A DNA stretch of 64,000 nucleotides, from positions 37,290,790 to 37,354,789 of the forward strand of contig CM077826.1 of the NCBI GenBank assembly GCA_039720395.1, read 5' to 3'. The notes beneath the pieces were generated by a model. The model did not search any database. It saw only the letters and a list, made by a program, of their open reading frames with translations, and was not told the origin of the DNA. The DNA is from Liquidambar formosana. Its lineage: Eukaryota > Streptophyta > Magnoliopsida > Saxifragales > Altingiaceae. Of the stretch, positions 1 through 10,726 are shown in pieces (the first letter of the stretch is position 1; each line of letters opens with the position of its first letter). A program made the position numbers and the translations under genes.

Positions 1-253
1 TCCTCATTCTCCCAGTAAGGTAGGTTGATAGTAGTGAAAGTCTTGTACTGAGGATGATAATTGAGAAGCTCGTGAGCAGCACGACAAGTCTAGCTATTCT
101 AGTAGTCTAGCACGATTTTTAAATCGTCAGAATTAATATCCCCCGAAAGAAAGTTTATGCCCCAGAATACATAGAAAGTCAAAGTTAAAATAAAAAACTA
201 AAGAGGCAGAAACTAAAGTAAGAATTAAAAAGCAGAAGCAAACTAATACTTAC

Positions 254-726
254 AAGACTTCCCGCTCTTGCGAGGGTACTTAATATTTTGTCCCGGAATG
301 CTCTCATCCACATTCCCATAAACAAATATTATGTGGCTAGCAACCCCAAGATTTGAATCTGTAAGGTGGGTGACTAAAGGTTCTATCCCAAATCGAAGGG
401 AAAGATAGTGGTTCACCTTACCCCTGAGAGGGATCAATTTGTAATGGTGAAAAATCTCCATAAGCCTAAGATTAGTCCCTAAGGTTTTATTCAATGCATC
501 TACTCGAGAGATAATCCTAAAAGCATTCAACCAGAGTTGGGTAGGAACGAACCTACAATAATTAAGAAAGTATACTAGAAAGGGAGAGAAAGGAACTCGA
601 ACTCCCCCCTCAAGGAAGGCTGCAATAGCGATGGGAAGACCATTTTTTGAATCCTTAGAATAAACGTCCTCCCCCTCATCAGCACGCTGAAAGTCAAACT
701 CCCTATCATCAAAACCGTACAAGGCT
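254..726 (-). CDS. Transposase_28-like (putative gypsy-type transposon protein) exon, partial gene
   Basis: Open reading frame of about 157 codons. Seen: a central block resembling the plant 'putative gypsy type transposon' (Transposase_28) domain, with PFSPFLVYFLNY followed by QLWLNAFRI and a leucine-rich stretch. The exon is bounded by an acceptor (TTCACTTCAG, ending at 727) and a strong donor (GTAAGT starting at 253), so the protein continues into further exons beyond the left edge of the window. A stop lies upstream of the acceptor in this frame, which also favours splicing. Known: this domain occurs in accessory antisense genes of Tat-lineage Ty3/gypsy elements. Inferred: this is such a gene, because a + strand Tat-like LTR lies at about 1676-2390. 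It could instead be a lone domesticated or relic copy. Biochemical function is unknown. Confidence 0.6.
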
Positions 727-1128
727 CTGAAGTGAACTACTTTGTGAGTTTAGCCTTTAAGTTAGTAGGTAGTTATTTGCCAAATTGAAAAAATGACAAT
801 TCTTAGTTTGGTACCTTACTAAAGTATTTTACTCGAGCCAACCCTTTAGGATAGTTGGGTTCTTAAAATTTAACAACTCTCAGTGCAAGACAGATCACCA
901 AGTGACAGCCTCTCAACATGTCAAATTAGGGAAGTTAGGGACAACAGTTCACACAATATCCCAAATTGGGATTTTCCAAAGCCTAAAAGGCGGGAAACCA
1001 AAAACTTTGCAACTCTTCATCTTTTGCCCTAATTTCCCACAGTTCTAACCCTAGGGATAGCCTCCAAGATTAATACTCCAAAACACAAGAATCGAAGACA
1101 AAAAAAAAACACGAAAAAGGAAACTTAC

Positions 1129-1452
1129 TATTTGGATTTCTTGAAGAAGATTGCCAGTGCAGAAGCCTCAACCAAGAACTAGGATGGTAGATTCACCTGA
1201 AAGTGAATACACCGCTGCAACAAGGCTCTAAGGTCTCAAAGAGCACTGTACAGTGACAGTGGAAATCACAATAGCCAAGAATCACAATGAACAAAGCGAA
1301 AAATATTTTTGATTGCAAGAAAGATAAACAACAATGGAGTTTTTCAGTGAAAAGGCATTGCAAAATATAAAAGGGTTTTTGGCAACAAGAAAGCAAGAGA
1401 GAGAGAAAGGAAAAGTAAAGTGAAAACAAAGAAGGAAAAAAAAATAATAAGC
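1129..1452 (-). other. probable 5' non-coding exon of the antisense Transposase_28-like gene
   Basis: Pyrimidine-rich leader on the minus strand lying just below a TATA box (RC of 479-485 in the 1400s block, i.e. 1479-1485) and ending at a consensus donor GTAAGT that starts at 1128. It has no long coding frame. With the acceptor near 727 it would give a 5'-UTR intron of about 400 bases. Transcription start is estimated from the TATA position only. Confidence 0.4.
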
Positions 1453-1478
1453 CTGAAAACCATTAGGCCTTTAATGCA

Positions 1479-1485
1479 ATTTATA
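1479..1485 (-). promoter_or_regulatory. TATA box of the antisense transposon gene
   Basis: TATAAAT on the minus strand in the context CCCCTATAAATTGC, about 30 bases upstream of a leader-like region. It gives the antisense gene a promoter separate from the LTR on the opposite strand. Confidence 0.4.
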
Positions 1486-1675
1486 GGGGCAAGACACGTT
1501 TAGCAGTTGATGACGTCAATGCTTTGAAATACGAAAGGGTACCAATAACACCTGACAACTGTTCACTTAAGGCCAAAGGCAAGGGAAATGACTCATCAAC
1601 ACTTGACTCCCTCGAGATCAACTGACAATGAATCATGACAACTCCTAGTCTGGGGTAGTCATAATTGGGGCAAGT

Positions 1676-2390
1676 TGTGTGAGTATATTCCTGTGGAAAA
1701 GCACGAGGATTAGAACACAGTCCTAAAGTGAAGCATTTGAGTTGAAGTCACGAGCTAAGTCCTCAATTCTAGGATGGGGCAATCCGATTTCAGTCCTAAT
1801 AGCCCGATCTGAGGATTAGTTCGGTTCCATCTCTTAGCCAGTCCATGAGAACATCATCATCATAACATGTCTCCAACTTAGCTCGGGATACATAGCAACC
1901 CCAATCAAACATGGTTCTACCCTACAACCACAGTCAGCTAACCATAGTTTAACAATTACATCTAACCTGAAGTTAACCACTCAACCACAATCAGCAAACT
2001 ATGGTCAGACAGTTATTGGGCTAACCCCAATTAGGCTTAACTCAACCTAGGTGGTTATCATAGCTAGCCTAGGTTAGTCCATACAGGTGGGTATAAAAAG
2101 GAACATTCCGCAGCCAAATGAGGTAGGATGAACAATACCCTAATTTGATACACACACATCATCTTCTACCTTTCCTCTTCTCCCAAAATATAGAGTCACT
2201 AACTTAAGCTTTGGAGAACTTTTGGCCAAACCCACTTCAGCCTCCTCTAATCTTGTTTTTCAGCTTGTGATTGCATATTAAACAGTGGAATCAGCTCCAA
2301 CCCCTCATTGCAGAGTTCACGGTCCAGTTTTAGACCCGTATAGAAACTTACACTCATGTAGGACTCTCGTGCCACCCTACCTTACCCTTA
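1676..2390 (+). mobile_element. LTR of a Tat-like Ty3/gypsy element (approximate ends)
   Basis: Contains GTATAAAAAGG near 2092 followed about 120 bases on by CTAACTTAAGCTTTGGAGAA. That resembles the 'acttaagcatcggag' R-region signature common in plant Tat-type Ty3/gypsy LTRs. A purine-rich tract (ATTGGGGCAAG) just before 1676 may be the polypurine tract. No second LTR lies inside the window, so the ends are estimates. The TATA box reads on the + strand, opposite to the gene at 254-726. Confidence 0.45.
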
Positions 2391-2652
2391 TAATACTGGT
2401 AAAAATTTATGGGCAAAAACATTAAAAGTTCTACCTGTTGATGTGTTAATAGTTAGTGCATAAAAAAGTTGGATCTATTTTACTTTCAGAAGAAAGAAAA
2501 CGGAAATATATTTCATATTATCTTGTAAATGAAACCAATAGCAACATTCCATAGATGTGACAAGATGACTCTCTTTTTAATTTTGAAAAGCTGTTGGTTC
2601 AAAACATTTTCTATAGAATGTATTGCTTTAAGGAAAAATTGGGATGAAGGAC

Positions 2653-3356
2653 TAGTGATGGCAACAGGGCGGGTTTGAGACAAGGCACCCCAATCCGAAC
2701 CCTGCCCACGAAACTAAAAACTAATCTCAAACCCGACACAAACCTGCATCAGGGTGGAACGAGACAATACTATAAAAAGTGGCAGGTTGGGCGAGTATCC
2801 CATTAGTGAAAAACTTTTGCAAATTTAAAGTTACACCATCAGCCAAAACAAATTGCTACATATGTACGTGTGGCTCACTTGGTAGTGAATATATATAGGT
2901 AGGTCTTCTGGATTATAGAGAATTTTTTATGTGGGAAAAAAGGCATTTACAACGGTGAGCCACTTGCATCCCAAATGGCATTGTTTTACCGAACAATATA
3001 CTTCTAATATCCCACAGTGGAAAAAAAAATCATTTTATACTCTTTAATCTCTATATAATCTGAGCTATTGCACTTGTCTAACAATGTTTGTTGAACAATG
3101 TGGCTAGCTTGGAACTTATGGTGTATATATATATATATATATATATATATTAACTTGAAAAATTATCTACACTGAACTATGTCTGGGCGGGATTTTGTAT
3201 CACTCCATAGTTCATCCCCATCCCAAACCCGTCACTGGTTTACTCTTTTATTCGATCTCATCCTTGTCTCTGCACTTAAATTTTACATACCAACCCCATC
3301 CCATTAGGGTTGGGATGGGGCAAATTACCCAAAAATCTAATCCCATTGCCATTTCT
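2653..3356. mobile_element. 704-bp non-autonomous TIR transposon, 9-bp TSD
   Basis: Left end TAGTGATGGCAACAGGG and right end (reverse complement) AGAAATGGCAATGGG are imperfect inverted repeats. Identical 9-bp duplications ATGAAGGAC flank it at 2644-2652 and 3357-3365. GC-rich GGGCGGG-type subterminal sequence lies at both ends. A 9-bp TSD fits the Mutator superfamily. No transposase is seen, and the interior includes an (AT)n microsatellite. Confidence 0.75.
3122..3150. repeat. (AT)n microsatellite
   Basis: Perfect TA dinucleotide run inside the TIR element at 2653-3356. Confidence 0.9.
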
Positions 3357-4060
3357 ATGAAGGACCTCATTTTGGTTTTTTACAAGCAGTAGTCCACTTG
3401 CAATTTTTTTTTTCTTTTTGCCATCATAAGAACAGATTTATAGAAAAACAAAACCATTATAAAACGATTAACTGCATAAATTTCTATAAAATCAATATTG
3501 TCCTTTAGTTATTCGTTTTTATTTTCAAAATTTAAAATGTCATAACTTTCAATCATCTACAAGTTTATTATCCATAAAATTTATATGTTTGGAATCTATT
3601 CATCGAAATCTTGAAATAAGACCAATGATAACTAAGAAATTGTGTTAAAAAAAAAATGTTGCTTTTACTGCTCAAAAATGTCACTATTCTCATTAAACAT
3701 TGATTTTTTTTCCACTGAAAATGATCGGCGAAGAGTGAAATGCCACTATTTGTTATTATGTTACACAAATAATTATGAATAAAACAGTATAATTTAACTA
3801 TTTCGTCACTTTCATTACTATTTATATGTTTCTTGTAATTAATAGTAAAAGATGATCTCTTATTAATATAAAAATAATTAAATTTTACTTTTTTCAGTAG
3901 TCAAATTCAATGAAGTTCCGAAAGATACCTTGCTTACTAGAATAATCCAAAAAAAAAAAAAAGGACAAAAAAAGAAGCAATATTTGCCTCCACCTTGGTT
4001 TAGATGAGCTTCTCCTCATCTAGCTCCATTTATTTTTTGTCACAAGTATTTTTAAGAAAA

Positions 4061-4534
4061 CTAGATAACACACACGTGCATTGTACGTGAATATTTTTAA
4101 ATAATATTAGTTATACAAAATAATAAATACATAAAGATTTTATATTTTTTCATAAAAGATAAAGTTTAAAATTCAAAAGTACGTTTTTTTTTTTAATAAT
4201 CAAAATTGTCAATGAAATATTAAAAACTCTTCAGATATACATTCAGAATTTTTTTTCTTCATAAAATGGAATATTTAAAGAGTTTATATTCATATATATT
4301 ATCATGCAACTTGATAGTTGTTCTGGGAAAAAGAATTTGAGTAAAAATCTAACTTTAATTTGTTAAGAGTTTGAGTCAAAATTTAACTTTTATTTATTAC
4401 CAAATGATAAGAATGTTTACTATGTGTTTCAATTAAAGGAAATGTAGATATGTATTTTTTTTTTTTTTTTAAATAAGAGTATATTAGTCATTCAAAAGTT
4501 TTTTTGAGATTCAACCTTTTATAGATAGTATAGA
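4061..4534 (-). mobile_element. Helitron, 474 bp, non-autonomous
   Basis: Read on the minus strand it starts TCTATACTATCTATAAAAGG at 4534, preceded by A. It ends with a hairpin (CACGTACAATGCACGTG), a short spacer and CTAG at 4064-4061 followed by T. The 5'-TC, 3'-hairpin-CTRR and A/T insertion site are the classic Helitron terminal signature. No TIR or TSD and no Rep/helicase coding sequence. It shares ends and subterminal sequence with the larger element at 7799-9529. Confidence 0.82.
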
Positions 4535-6048
4535 TATAGATATGAATTTAAAAATATAAATAAACAAATACGTAAATACGAACCTTTGAACACGTATTCA
4601 CGTTAACATAAACATAGCCAAGCGTTTACTGCCAGACGTTTATGCTGCTTCCACGACAATATAAAAATTTATGTTCGTTTTAAACGAGTTTGCCCTTTCA
4701 AGTCCAAAGCTTCAAAGAGAATTCGTGACCTAATGGGGGAACCGTCTTCTCCAGCAAACTTATCACAGTAGCATCGTTACCTTCATGAATATTTTTATTT
4801 TGTCATTTGTCTTCTCATAGCCACATCTTTGACCACCTTCATCGAAGATCTCACCCACATTCTCTTTATTTGACCAAACCCCAATCCGAATCAACCCTTA
4901 ATGCTAGATCTTAATCTGACAAAATCGACAGCCAATCTTTGGCCACGTCTGCGACTTTTGTCCTACCAACAGCACCGTTGCAACATTCCGACTGGCTCAA
5001 GAGTCAATTTTTCCTTTTTTGATTCATAAGATGATGGGGAAAAGTCCAATGTTTAGAGATTTAGAGATGCTTTTAAATTTATAATTGTGCTTAGTTTGGG
5101 GAGATCAATGAGAAACACTGGAATATGGCGGGCTAGCTTTATAAGTCAAAATGGTTACTGTGGACTATGGACAGAGAGCGCTAGCATTGTATTGAGAGGG
5201 TGCATGGAGAAACTTGAATTGCTCAGGAAAGTTTCACTCGGACAAAAATCTAAAAAGAAGGAAATGAAGTGAAGGGGACACAAGAAAGGGCAAACTTGTC
5301 CATCAAAAAATAAAATTTTAGAATGCCGTGGAATCAGCAAAAGGTTCTCTAGCAATATTATTACTGCCCTAAACATATGATATCCAAATATGAATTTGTG
5401 AAAATATACTCACAATTATATAAATATAGGAATGTATATACAAAATCAATCTACCTTATAATTAGCTGAAAAAGTGATAGAATATGAGTGAGAGGTGAGT
5501 AGGAACTCCTCCACCATAAGATAGAAGCATGTTGTTCATCAAACACAAGACTACTTTCAAAACACATGTTGCATGAACTCGAACACGTATTTCAAAAGTA
5601 GTTTGGTTTTTTTTTTTTTGTTTTTATTTTTATTTTAATTATTAGATTATTTTTAGCATTGACATCTTCATTCCTTTGAAAGGAGATTTAATCCGTGGTT
5701 TGTATAGTCCTTCTTTTCCTCAATCACATGTCAAATAAATTAATATTGGGTTCACCCAAACACGGGGTAACCCAGACCAAGAAGATCACTAAACAAATGG
5801 GGTTTCGAATAGAAAATTTATACTGTTTGTACCTTGTCACCTAAACCAACCCTTTGGGTTTATTTCAAAAATAGATACGTTTGTGCGAACACCACAAAGG
5901 CCAAAGGGTTCGAATGAGCGATGAAAGGCAACTGATCGATGACAGAGCATCTCTTTTTCATACATATATACCGGCAAAATAAGCCCATAAATATCATTCA
6001 CATATGTGTTTGTATGATTAATGATTTATACATTTTAAAATGACTTTT

Positions 6049-6052
<4 letters not shown>

Positions 6053-6088
<36 letters not shown>
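6053..6088. repeat. (AT)n microsatellite
   Basis: Near-perfect TA dinucleotide run. Confidence 0.9.
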
Positions 6089-6095
<7 letters not shown>

Positions 6096-6217
6096 TAGTT
6101 AAATGTAACGTATGATTATGAATGAAAGCTATATTATAATATTATAATAGTAAGTGGAGAAAGATATATAGCTAGAGAATCGTCCAACTATTTGTACTGG
6201 GAATTAATTAAAAGAGG

Positions 6218-6218
6218 A

Positions 6219-6251
<33 letters not shown>
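6218..6251. repeat. (AT)n microsatellite
   Basis: Near-perfect TA dinucleotide run, 130 bases beyond the previous one. Confidence 0.9.
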
Positions 6252-6253
<2 letters not shown>

Positions 6254-6893
6254 GGGTTAGATCAACATGCACACTTTTTTATATAAATTCTTATACAAAT
6301 TTTTAAATAACCTATCTCTAATTCATATTTTGTGAAATTCACCATTGGATTAAATAGTTTTTCCATATAGGTCATGCATATAAAAAAAACAAGTTGATTT
6401 GAGATTTGTTGCCACTCAATCCAAAAACTCATCTTTTTAATCTCTAAAAATCTCACATTTATGGATGAAGCGACTCTTAATCTCGGATAAACTTTATCTT
6501 TTATATGCATGATTTATGTGGGAAGACTATCTACTCCGACTATAGGTTTTGTAAAATATGAATTAAAAATGAGCAATCTAAACACTTGTATTTATACTAC
6601 TATATTAAGCCAATTGCTTTTGTGGTTGGATTGCACATGAAAATACTAAAATACCCTTATAAGTTAATAAAGTTAAAAGACGATTTGGTAGTTTTACTAA
6701 TTTTGAAAAACCCACCATAACCTCTTTTCCCTTAAATCCCTCCCACATACACATACGGTTTAAAAACTTTTGACACTAACAAAGCAGTTACACTAATGGA
6801 GTGAAAATTTGAAAAGATGTGTTGCATACGTATTGTGTGTGCTCGATTAGTAGTAAAAAATTATGTATTTTGACTTACAGAGGTGATCCCATC

Positions 6894-7034
6894 AGCACAT
6901 GCTGATATAAGTTACATCAACATTATGCATTGGGGTTGTACCCCTTGTATTGATTCAATACATCTCACATCCTACTAATACACAAGGTACAACTCTCAAT
7001 ACAAATTTTGATATAAGTTATATCAGCACGTGCT
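6894..7034. mobile_element. 141-bp MITE, copy 1
   Basis: Ends are inverted repeats of about 30 bases with few mismatches: AGCACATGCTGATATAAG at the left and AGCACGTGCTGATATAAC at the right (reverse complement). The interior contains an AATACA-rich core. A second diverged copy lies at 7621-7764. The TSD could not be fixed, so the superfamily is open. Confidence 0.65.
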
Positions 7035-7620
7035 TACTTGATCATCATCCTTTGACCTAACCTCAGTGCCACGAGGTGAGATAAAGGACACAACAAAAAA
7101 AGGCTGAGTCAACGGAAAAGGACACCGTCCACCGACACAGCTATGGCGCACAAAGGAAGAGGTATCTTTGAGTTGAATCGTGTCTGATGGTAGGCGTTAC
7201 AACTTACAAGCTAGGCGTGACGAGCATTAACCTCTATATATTTCATTCCTTACCCACGTACTGCCCCATCACGGGTGCATCAACAGATGTGTACAACCTC
7301 GGCGCGGACCAGCTGGCTGATTTATGTTAATTATGCAACGCCCTAGCTAGCGTGCTAGGGATGGCATCCATTTAGGATCAAGACCAAAACCAATTGTATT
7401 CGATCGCGCTGATCAACATTAATTAATTAATTAATTTACTTTTTGACGAAGCCCAATATTATATGCTCGAATCAATCTAGCTACCTTCTTGTGCTCAACA
7501 TGCCTGCCGGGCTTACCTTTATAATTTACATCCATCCACGTTGAATTTTCACTTGGCTGGCATGGGGTGGGAATTGAATTTGCCTACATGACCTCCTAAC
7601 TAGTAACCATACATACATTT

Positions 7621-7763
7621 GTATATGTTGATATAAGTTTATATCAGTACCATGCAATGAGGGTTATACCTCTTATATATATTGGTCGAATGTATTTGTA
7701 ACTTTCTAATGCATGAGATATAACTCTTAATGCAGGTGTTAATATAAATTATATCAATATATG

Positions 7764-7764
<1 letters not shown>
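7621..7764. mobile_element. 144-bp MITE, copy 2 (diverged)
   Basis: Same terminal palindrome (TGTTGATATAAG ... ATATCAATATATGC) and the same internal order of motifs (ATGCA, GGGTT, TACC, TTGTAT-like, TAACTC, AATGCA) as the element at 6894-7034. An (AT)n run is attached to its right end. Confidence 0.6.

Positions 7765-7798
<34 letters not shown>
7765..7798. repeat. (AT)n microsatellite between MITE and Helitron
   Basis: Perfect TA run between the right end of the MITE and the CTAG terminus of the Helitron. Confidence 0.9.
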
Positions 7799-7799
<1 letters not shown>

Positions 7800-9529
7800 T
7801 AGTTGGTGCCCACGTGCGTTGCATGTGAAAGTATTTAATAGATAGATTTGTTTTTCTCTCAAAGGAAAATATATGTTGATTTAACAAATTTAAATGTTAG
7901 ATGCACGCCAAATGTTTTATCCTAAGAAAATACTACTTCACCCATGTTTTATCCTATCAATTCATGCATTAAAATCATAAGAATATGATAAATGCATTGG
8001 ACAAAAATCAATGTAAACTAAACAGTTTCGGTAGGTAGACTATCCATAACTCATAAGAATTTTTTTTTTCAAAATAAAACACAAAAATAAATAGGTATAG
8101 TTCTAGTGAAGTAGAAAATCAAAAAATATTTCCTGCTGTCTTATTTTTTCTACAAAATCATATAATTAAGGGTCTGTTTGGACGTTTATTAGAATTTAAA
8201 CAATTGAAAAAAAAAATTATAGTATTTTAGACACAAATCTATCATTAAAATAAAAAATAAAAAAAATAGAGCCATCACTATATTTGATGTTAGAGGATCA
8301 ATTCTTGGAAATTCATGAATTGCCACTATTTTGAATTTCTACTTTTATATGTAATGATGACGATTACTAAAATATTATCTAAAATTTCTTGAATTGTCTA
8401 ATATGGAATTTGATGCTCATATAGAACCTAATAAAAAATTCAAACTACACAACCTATTGCTAAAATGTTATCAAAACGAACCAATAATCATAAAAATAAT
8501 AGGAAGTAATATTAATTAAAATCTCACCGAGCACGCTCACGGTTAAGACTCTCATTGAACCAAATTGGAACATGCTTGTACGCACCTTCATTTTGCCTGG
8601 TTGTCTTCAATGGAATAGTGTGGAAAACAAACCACGAACCAATAGAGTTAAAAGGGAGAAAAAAAAAGAAAAAGAAGAAGAAGAAATAAACGAATATAGT
8701 TCAAATTATGCATGATTTAAAACGCAAAATTAGTAATAATAAGAAACCCTATTAAAAGGAAATTTAATTAGAAGGAGACTTCCACCAATGATAAAACCAA
8801 AGAGATTGTGTGTCTGTGTATGCACTTGTTAAGAGTAGAAGATAAAAGAAAAACCATACAGTTCACACACCATCTTGAAGACAAAAAAATAAAAATAAAA
8901 ATAATTTATATACATATGAAAATTACATACCAAATAGGATAAAATGCCGAGTCTACATATTTTACAAACGCCATAATTCCATACTTCGTATACACCAATC
9001 CAATGATTTCTTGATAGCTTAAACAATTTGTATCTTGGAGGATACACATGCGGCTGCCATTAGTCTTGGGATGTAGCAAGTTTCAAATTATATGGGTTTT
9101 TGTTAGGATTACGTGTTAATTAAAAAATCAGTGTTACAGAAAAAGACTTCCTATCAAAGATGTTACAAAGAAGGATTTTCCAAAAACGTATTCCTGTGGT
9201 TGAAGAGTAATTTGCACTTATTTATCTTTTTAATGCATATTTTTTCTTGTTTTATTTAATTATTATAAGAATTATAGTTTCCTTAGAATTCTTATTAAGG
9301 TATGTGTTTTATATTACTATATTTCTTATATATGCAAAAGGGTGGTTTGGTTTTATTTAATTATTATAAGAATTATAGTTTTCTTAAAATTCTTATTAAG
9401 GCATGTGTTTTATATTACTATATTTCCTATATATGTAAAAAGGTTAGTTATGTATTTAAAAATTAAAATAAGGATATATTAATCAATCAAAAGTTTTTCT
9501 TACATTTATTTTTTTATAGGTAGTATAGA
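7799..9529 (-). mobile_element. Helitron, 1731 bp, non-autonomous
   Basis: Minus strand 5' end TCTATACTACCTATAAAAAA at 9529, preceded by A. The 3' end is a hairpin (CACATGCAACGCACGTG), a spacer and CTAG at 7802-7799, followed by T. Subterminal block AAACTTTTGATTGATTAAT near the 5' end is shared with the 474-bp Helitron, so both belong to one family. No RepHel protein. Contains an internal tandem duplication (9251-9440). Confidence 0.8.
9251..9440. repeat. tandem duplication, about 101-bp unit, two copies
   Basis: The block beginning TTTATTTAATTATTATAAG recurs 101 bases later with only a few substitutions, inside the Helitron. Confidence 0.85.
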
Positions 9530-9688
9530 TAATTAGTTACTCAATGTCTTTCCCATGCGAGGCTTTCTTCACTAATATTGCTGTTAACTACGTGGTGGCA
9601 CATATATGTACCCTTTTTGTTTTATTTAATTAATGGAGGGAAGTCGCCGGATCTACTCCGTATTGTTATTAGTATTATTATTATTAGT

Positions 9689-9778
9689 ATGAAGATGAGG
9701 ACTTCTGCATGCTCCACGTTCCTCATTATTGCTTGCATTATATTGCTCACACCAAGTGCAATGAAAGGTGGGAGATAG
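9689..9778 (+). CDS. possible signal-peptide exon of a small secreted peptide (very tentative)
   Basis: ATG followed by MKMRTSACSTFLIIACIILL, then TPSAMKGGR and a stop. The basic start, hydrophobic core and small residues look like a secretory signal. A potential donor (AAAG|GTGGGAG) just before the stop could join it to a later exon, as in plant defensin-type genes. No cysteine-rich second exon was recognised downstream. A chance ORF remains the more likely explanation. Confidence 0.15.
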   Translation: MKMRTSACSTFLIIACIILLTPSAMKGGR

Positions 9779-10467
9779 CTAGAGGGATGGCAGTTAAATA
9801 TATGAATCAAATCTATAATTTCCCTAATATTTAAAGTTTGGTACTGGTGTCCTTTCTTTCTAATCTAGTAAACCGTGGAAGAAAACGGGTCTCCACTTAA
9901 AATGCATGGACAGCATAGACATTTACAACATAATTATTACTGCACTTTGAGTGTTTAGCAAGTAAAGATAAGGGACTTTAATTTAAGTGCTCTATTCATT
10001 TGTTTTTTTTCCTCCAATCACCCAATGTAACCCCTCTACATTAATCAATCAATGGTGAATGTGCATGGTAATTTTTTCATTTTATTTTATTTTTTTTATA
10101 TTAACAATAAGGGTATTTGAGACTTTGGTCCAAACTAATCCCTTAGATGTGTACAATTCCCTTGTCCCACACTGCACCGGGTAATTACCAAGTGCTAGGG
10201 GTAGCTCCAAAAGGGATCAATGCTTTTAATTTATAAGATTTCAAATATTCAACCTATGCTTCTTAAGGCACTTATCAAGAATTGACTTATTACTAGATTA
10301 ACCCCTTTGGGGTTAGTATTGTGCATGGTAATTTAGTAATGGCAAATCTCCATAGCATTAACATTCCCAAATACGTACAATTGGGTTTCCATCAAATACA
10401 CACGCACAAAAGTACAAAAATACAATTCGGTTTTGCCAATTTGAACCCCCCAAGCAGACCACCATTG
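9779..10467. other. intergenic, no gene recognised
   Basis: AT-rich sequence with no ORF, repeat boundary or RNA gene that I can support. Confidence 0.5.
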
Positions 10468-10483
10468 CCAATACCACTGTGAC

Positions 10484-10710
10484 GTCATCTCCTCCGTTAT
10501 TATTTATTTATTTTTTTCACAATCGATAAAACCTACTTCCAATTCCTTCTAACATCAACAATTGGTATCAATATTCTTTTATAAATTTAAATCTTATATC
10601 ACTACTTTACAAGTGAGACAAATGCATTAGATTACTATACCATTGGCCATTAAAGCTTTAATTTAAGCTAGATTTACCTATATATACTTCAAGTGATGCC
10701 ATTAAATAGA
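10484..10710 (-). mobile_element. SINE-like retroposon, 227 bp, 16-bp TSD
   Basis: A perfect 16-base direct repeat, CCAATACCACTGTGAC, flanks it at 468-483 and 711-726 of the 10-kb block (10468-10483, 10711-10726). On the minus strand the insert ends in an A-rich tail (AAAAAAATAAATAAATAATAA), and long variable TSDs plus A-rich tails are typical of target-primed retroposition. It contains ATACCAATTGTTGATGTT, reminiscent of plant tRNA-derived SINE 3' regions. Pol III boxes are not convincing, so a truncated LINE tail is the alternative. Confidence 0.5.
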
Positions 10711-10726
10711 CCAATACCACTGTGAC

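Larger units (their letters stand above)
4535..6893. other. intergenic, no gene recognised
   Basis: AT-rich sequence with short ORFs only (61-82 codons) that resemble nothing known and overlap on opposite strands. Contains two (AT)n microsatellites. No tRNA, TIR or LTR signature was seen. Confidence 0.5.

Noticed and set aside
7340..7365. Palindromic CCCTAGCTAGCGTGCTAGGG considered as a Helitron terminus
   Set aside because: No matching 5' TCTATACTA-type end in the correct orientation and spacing.
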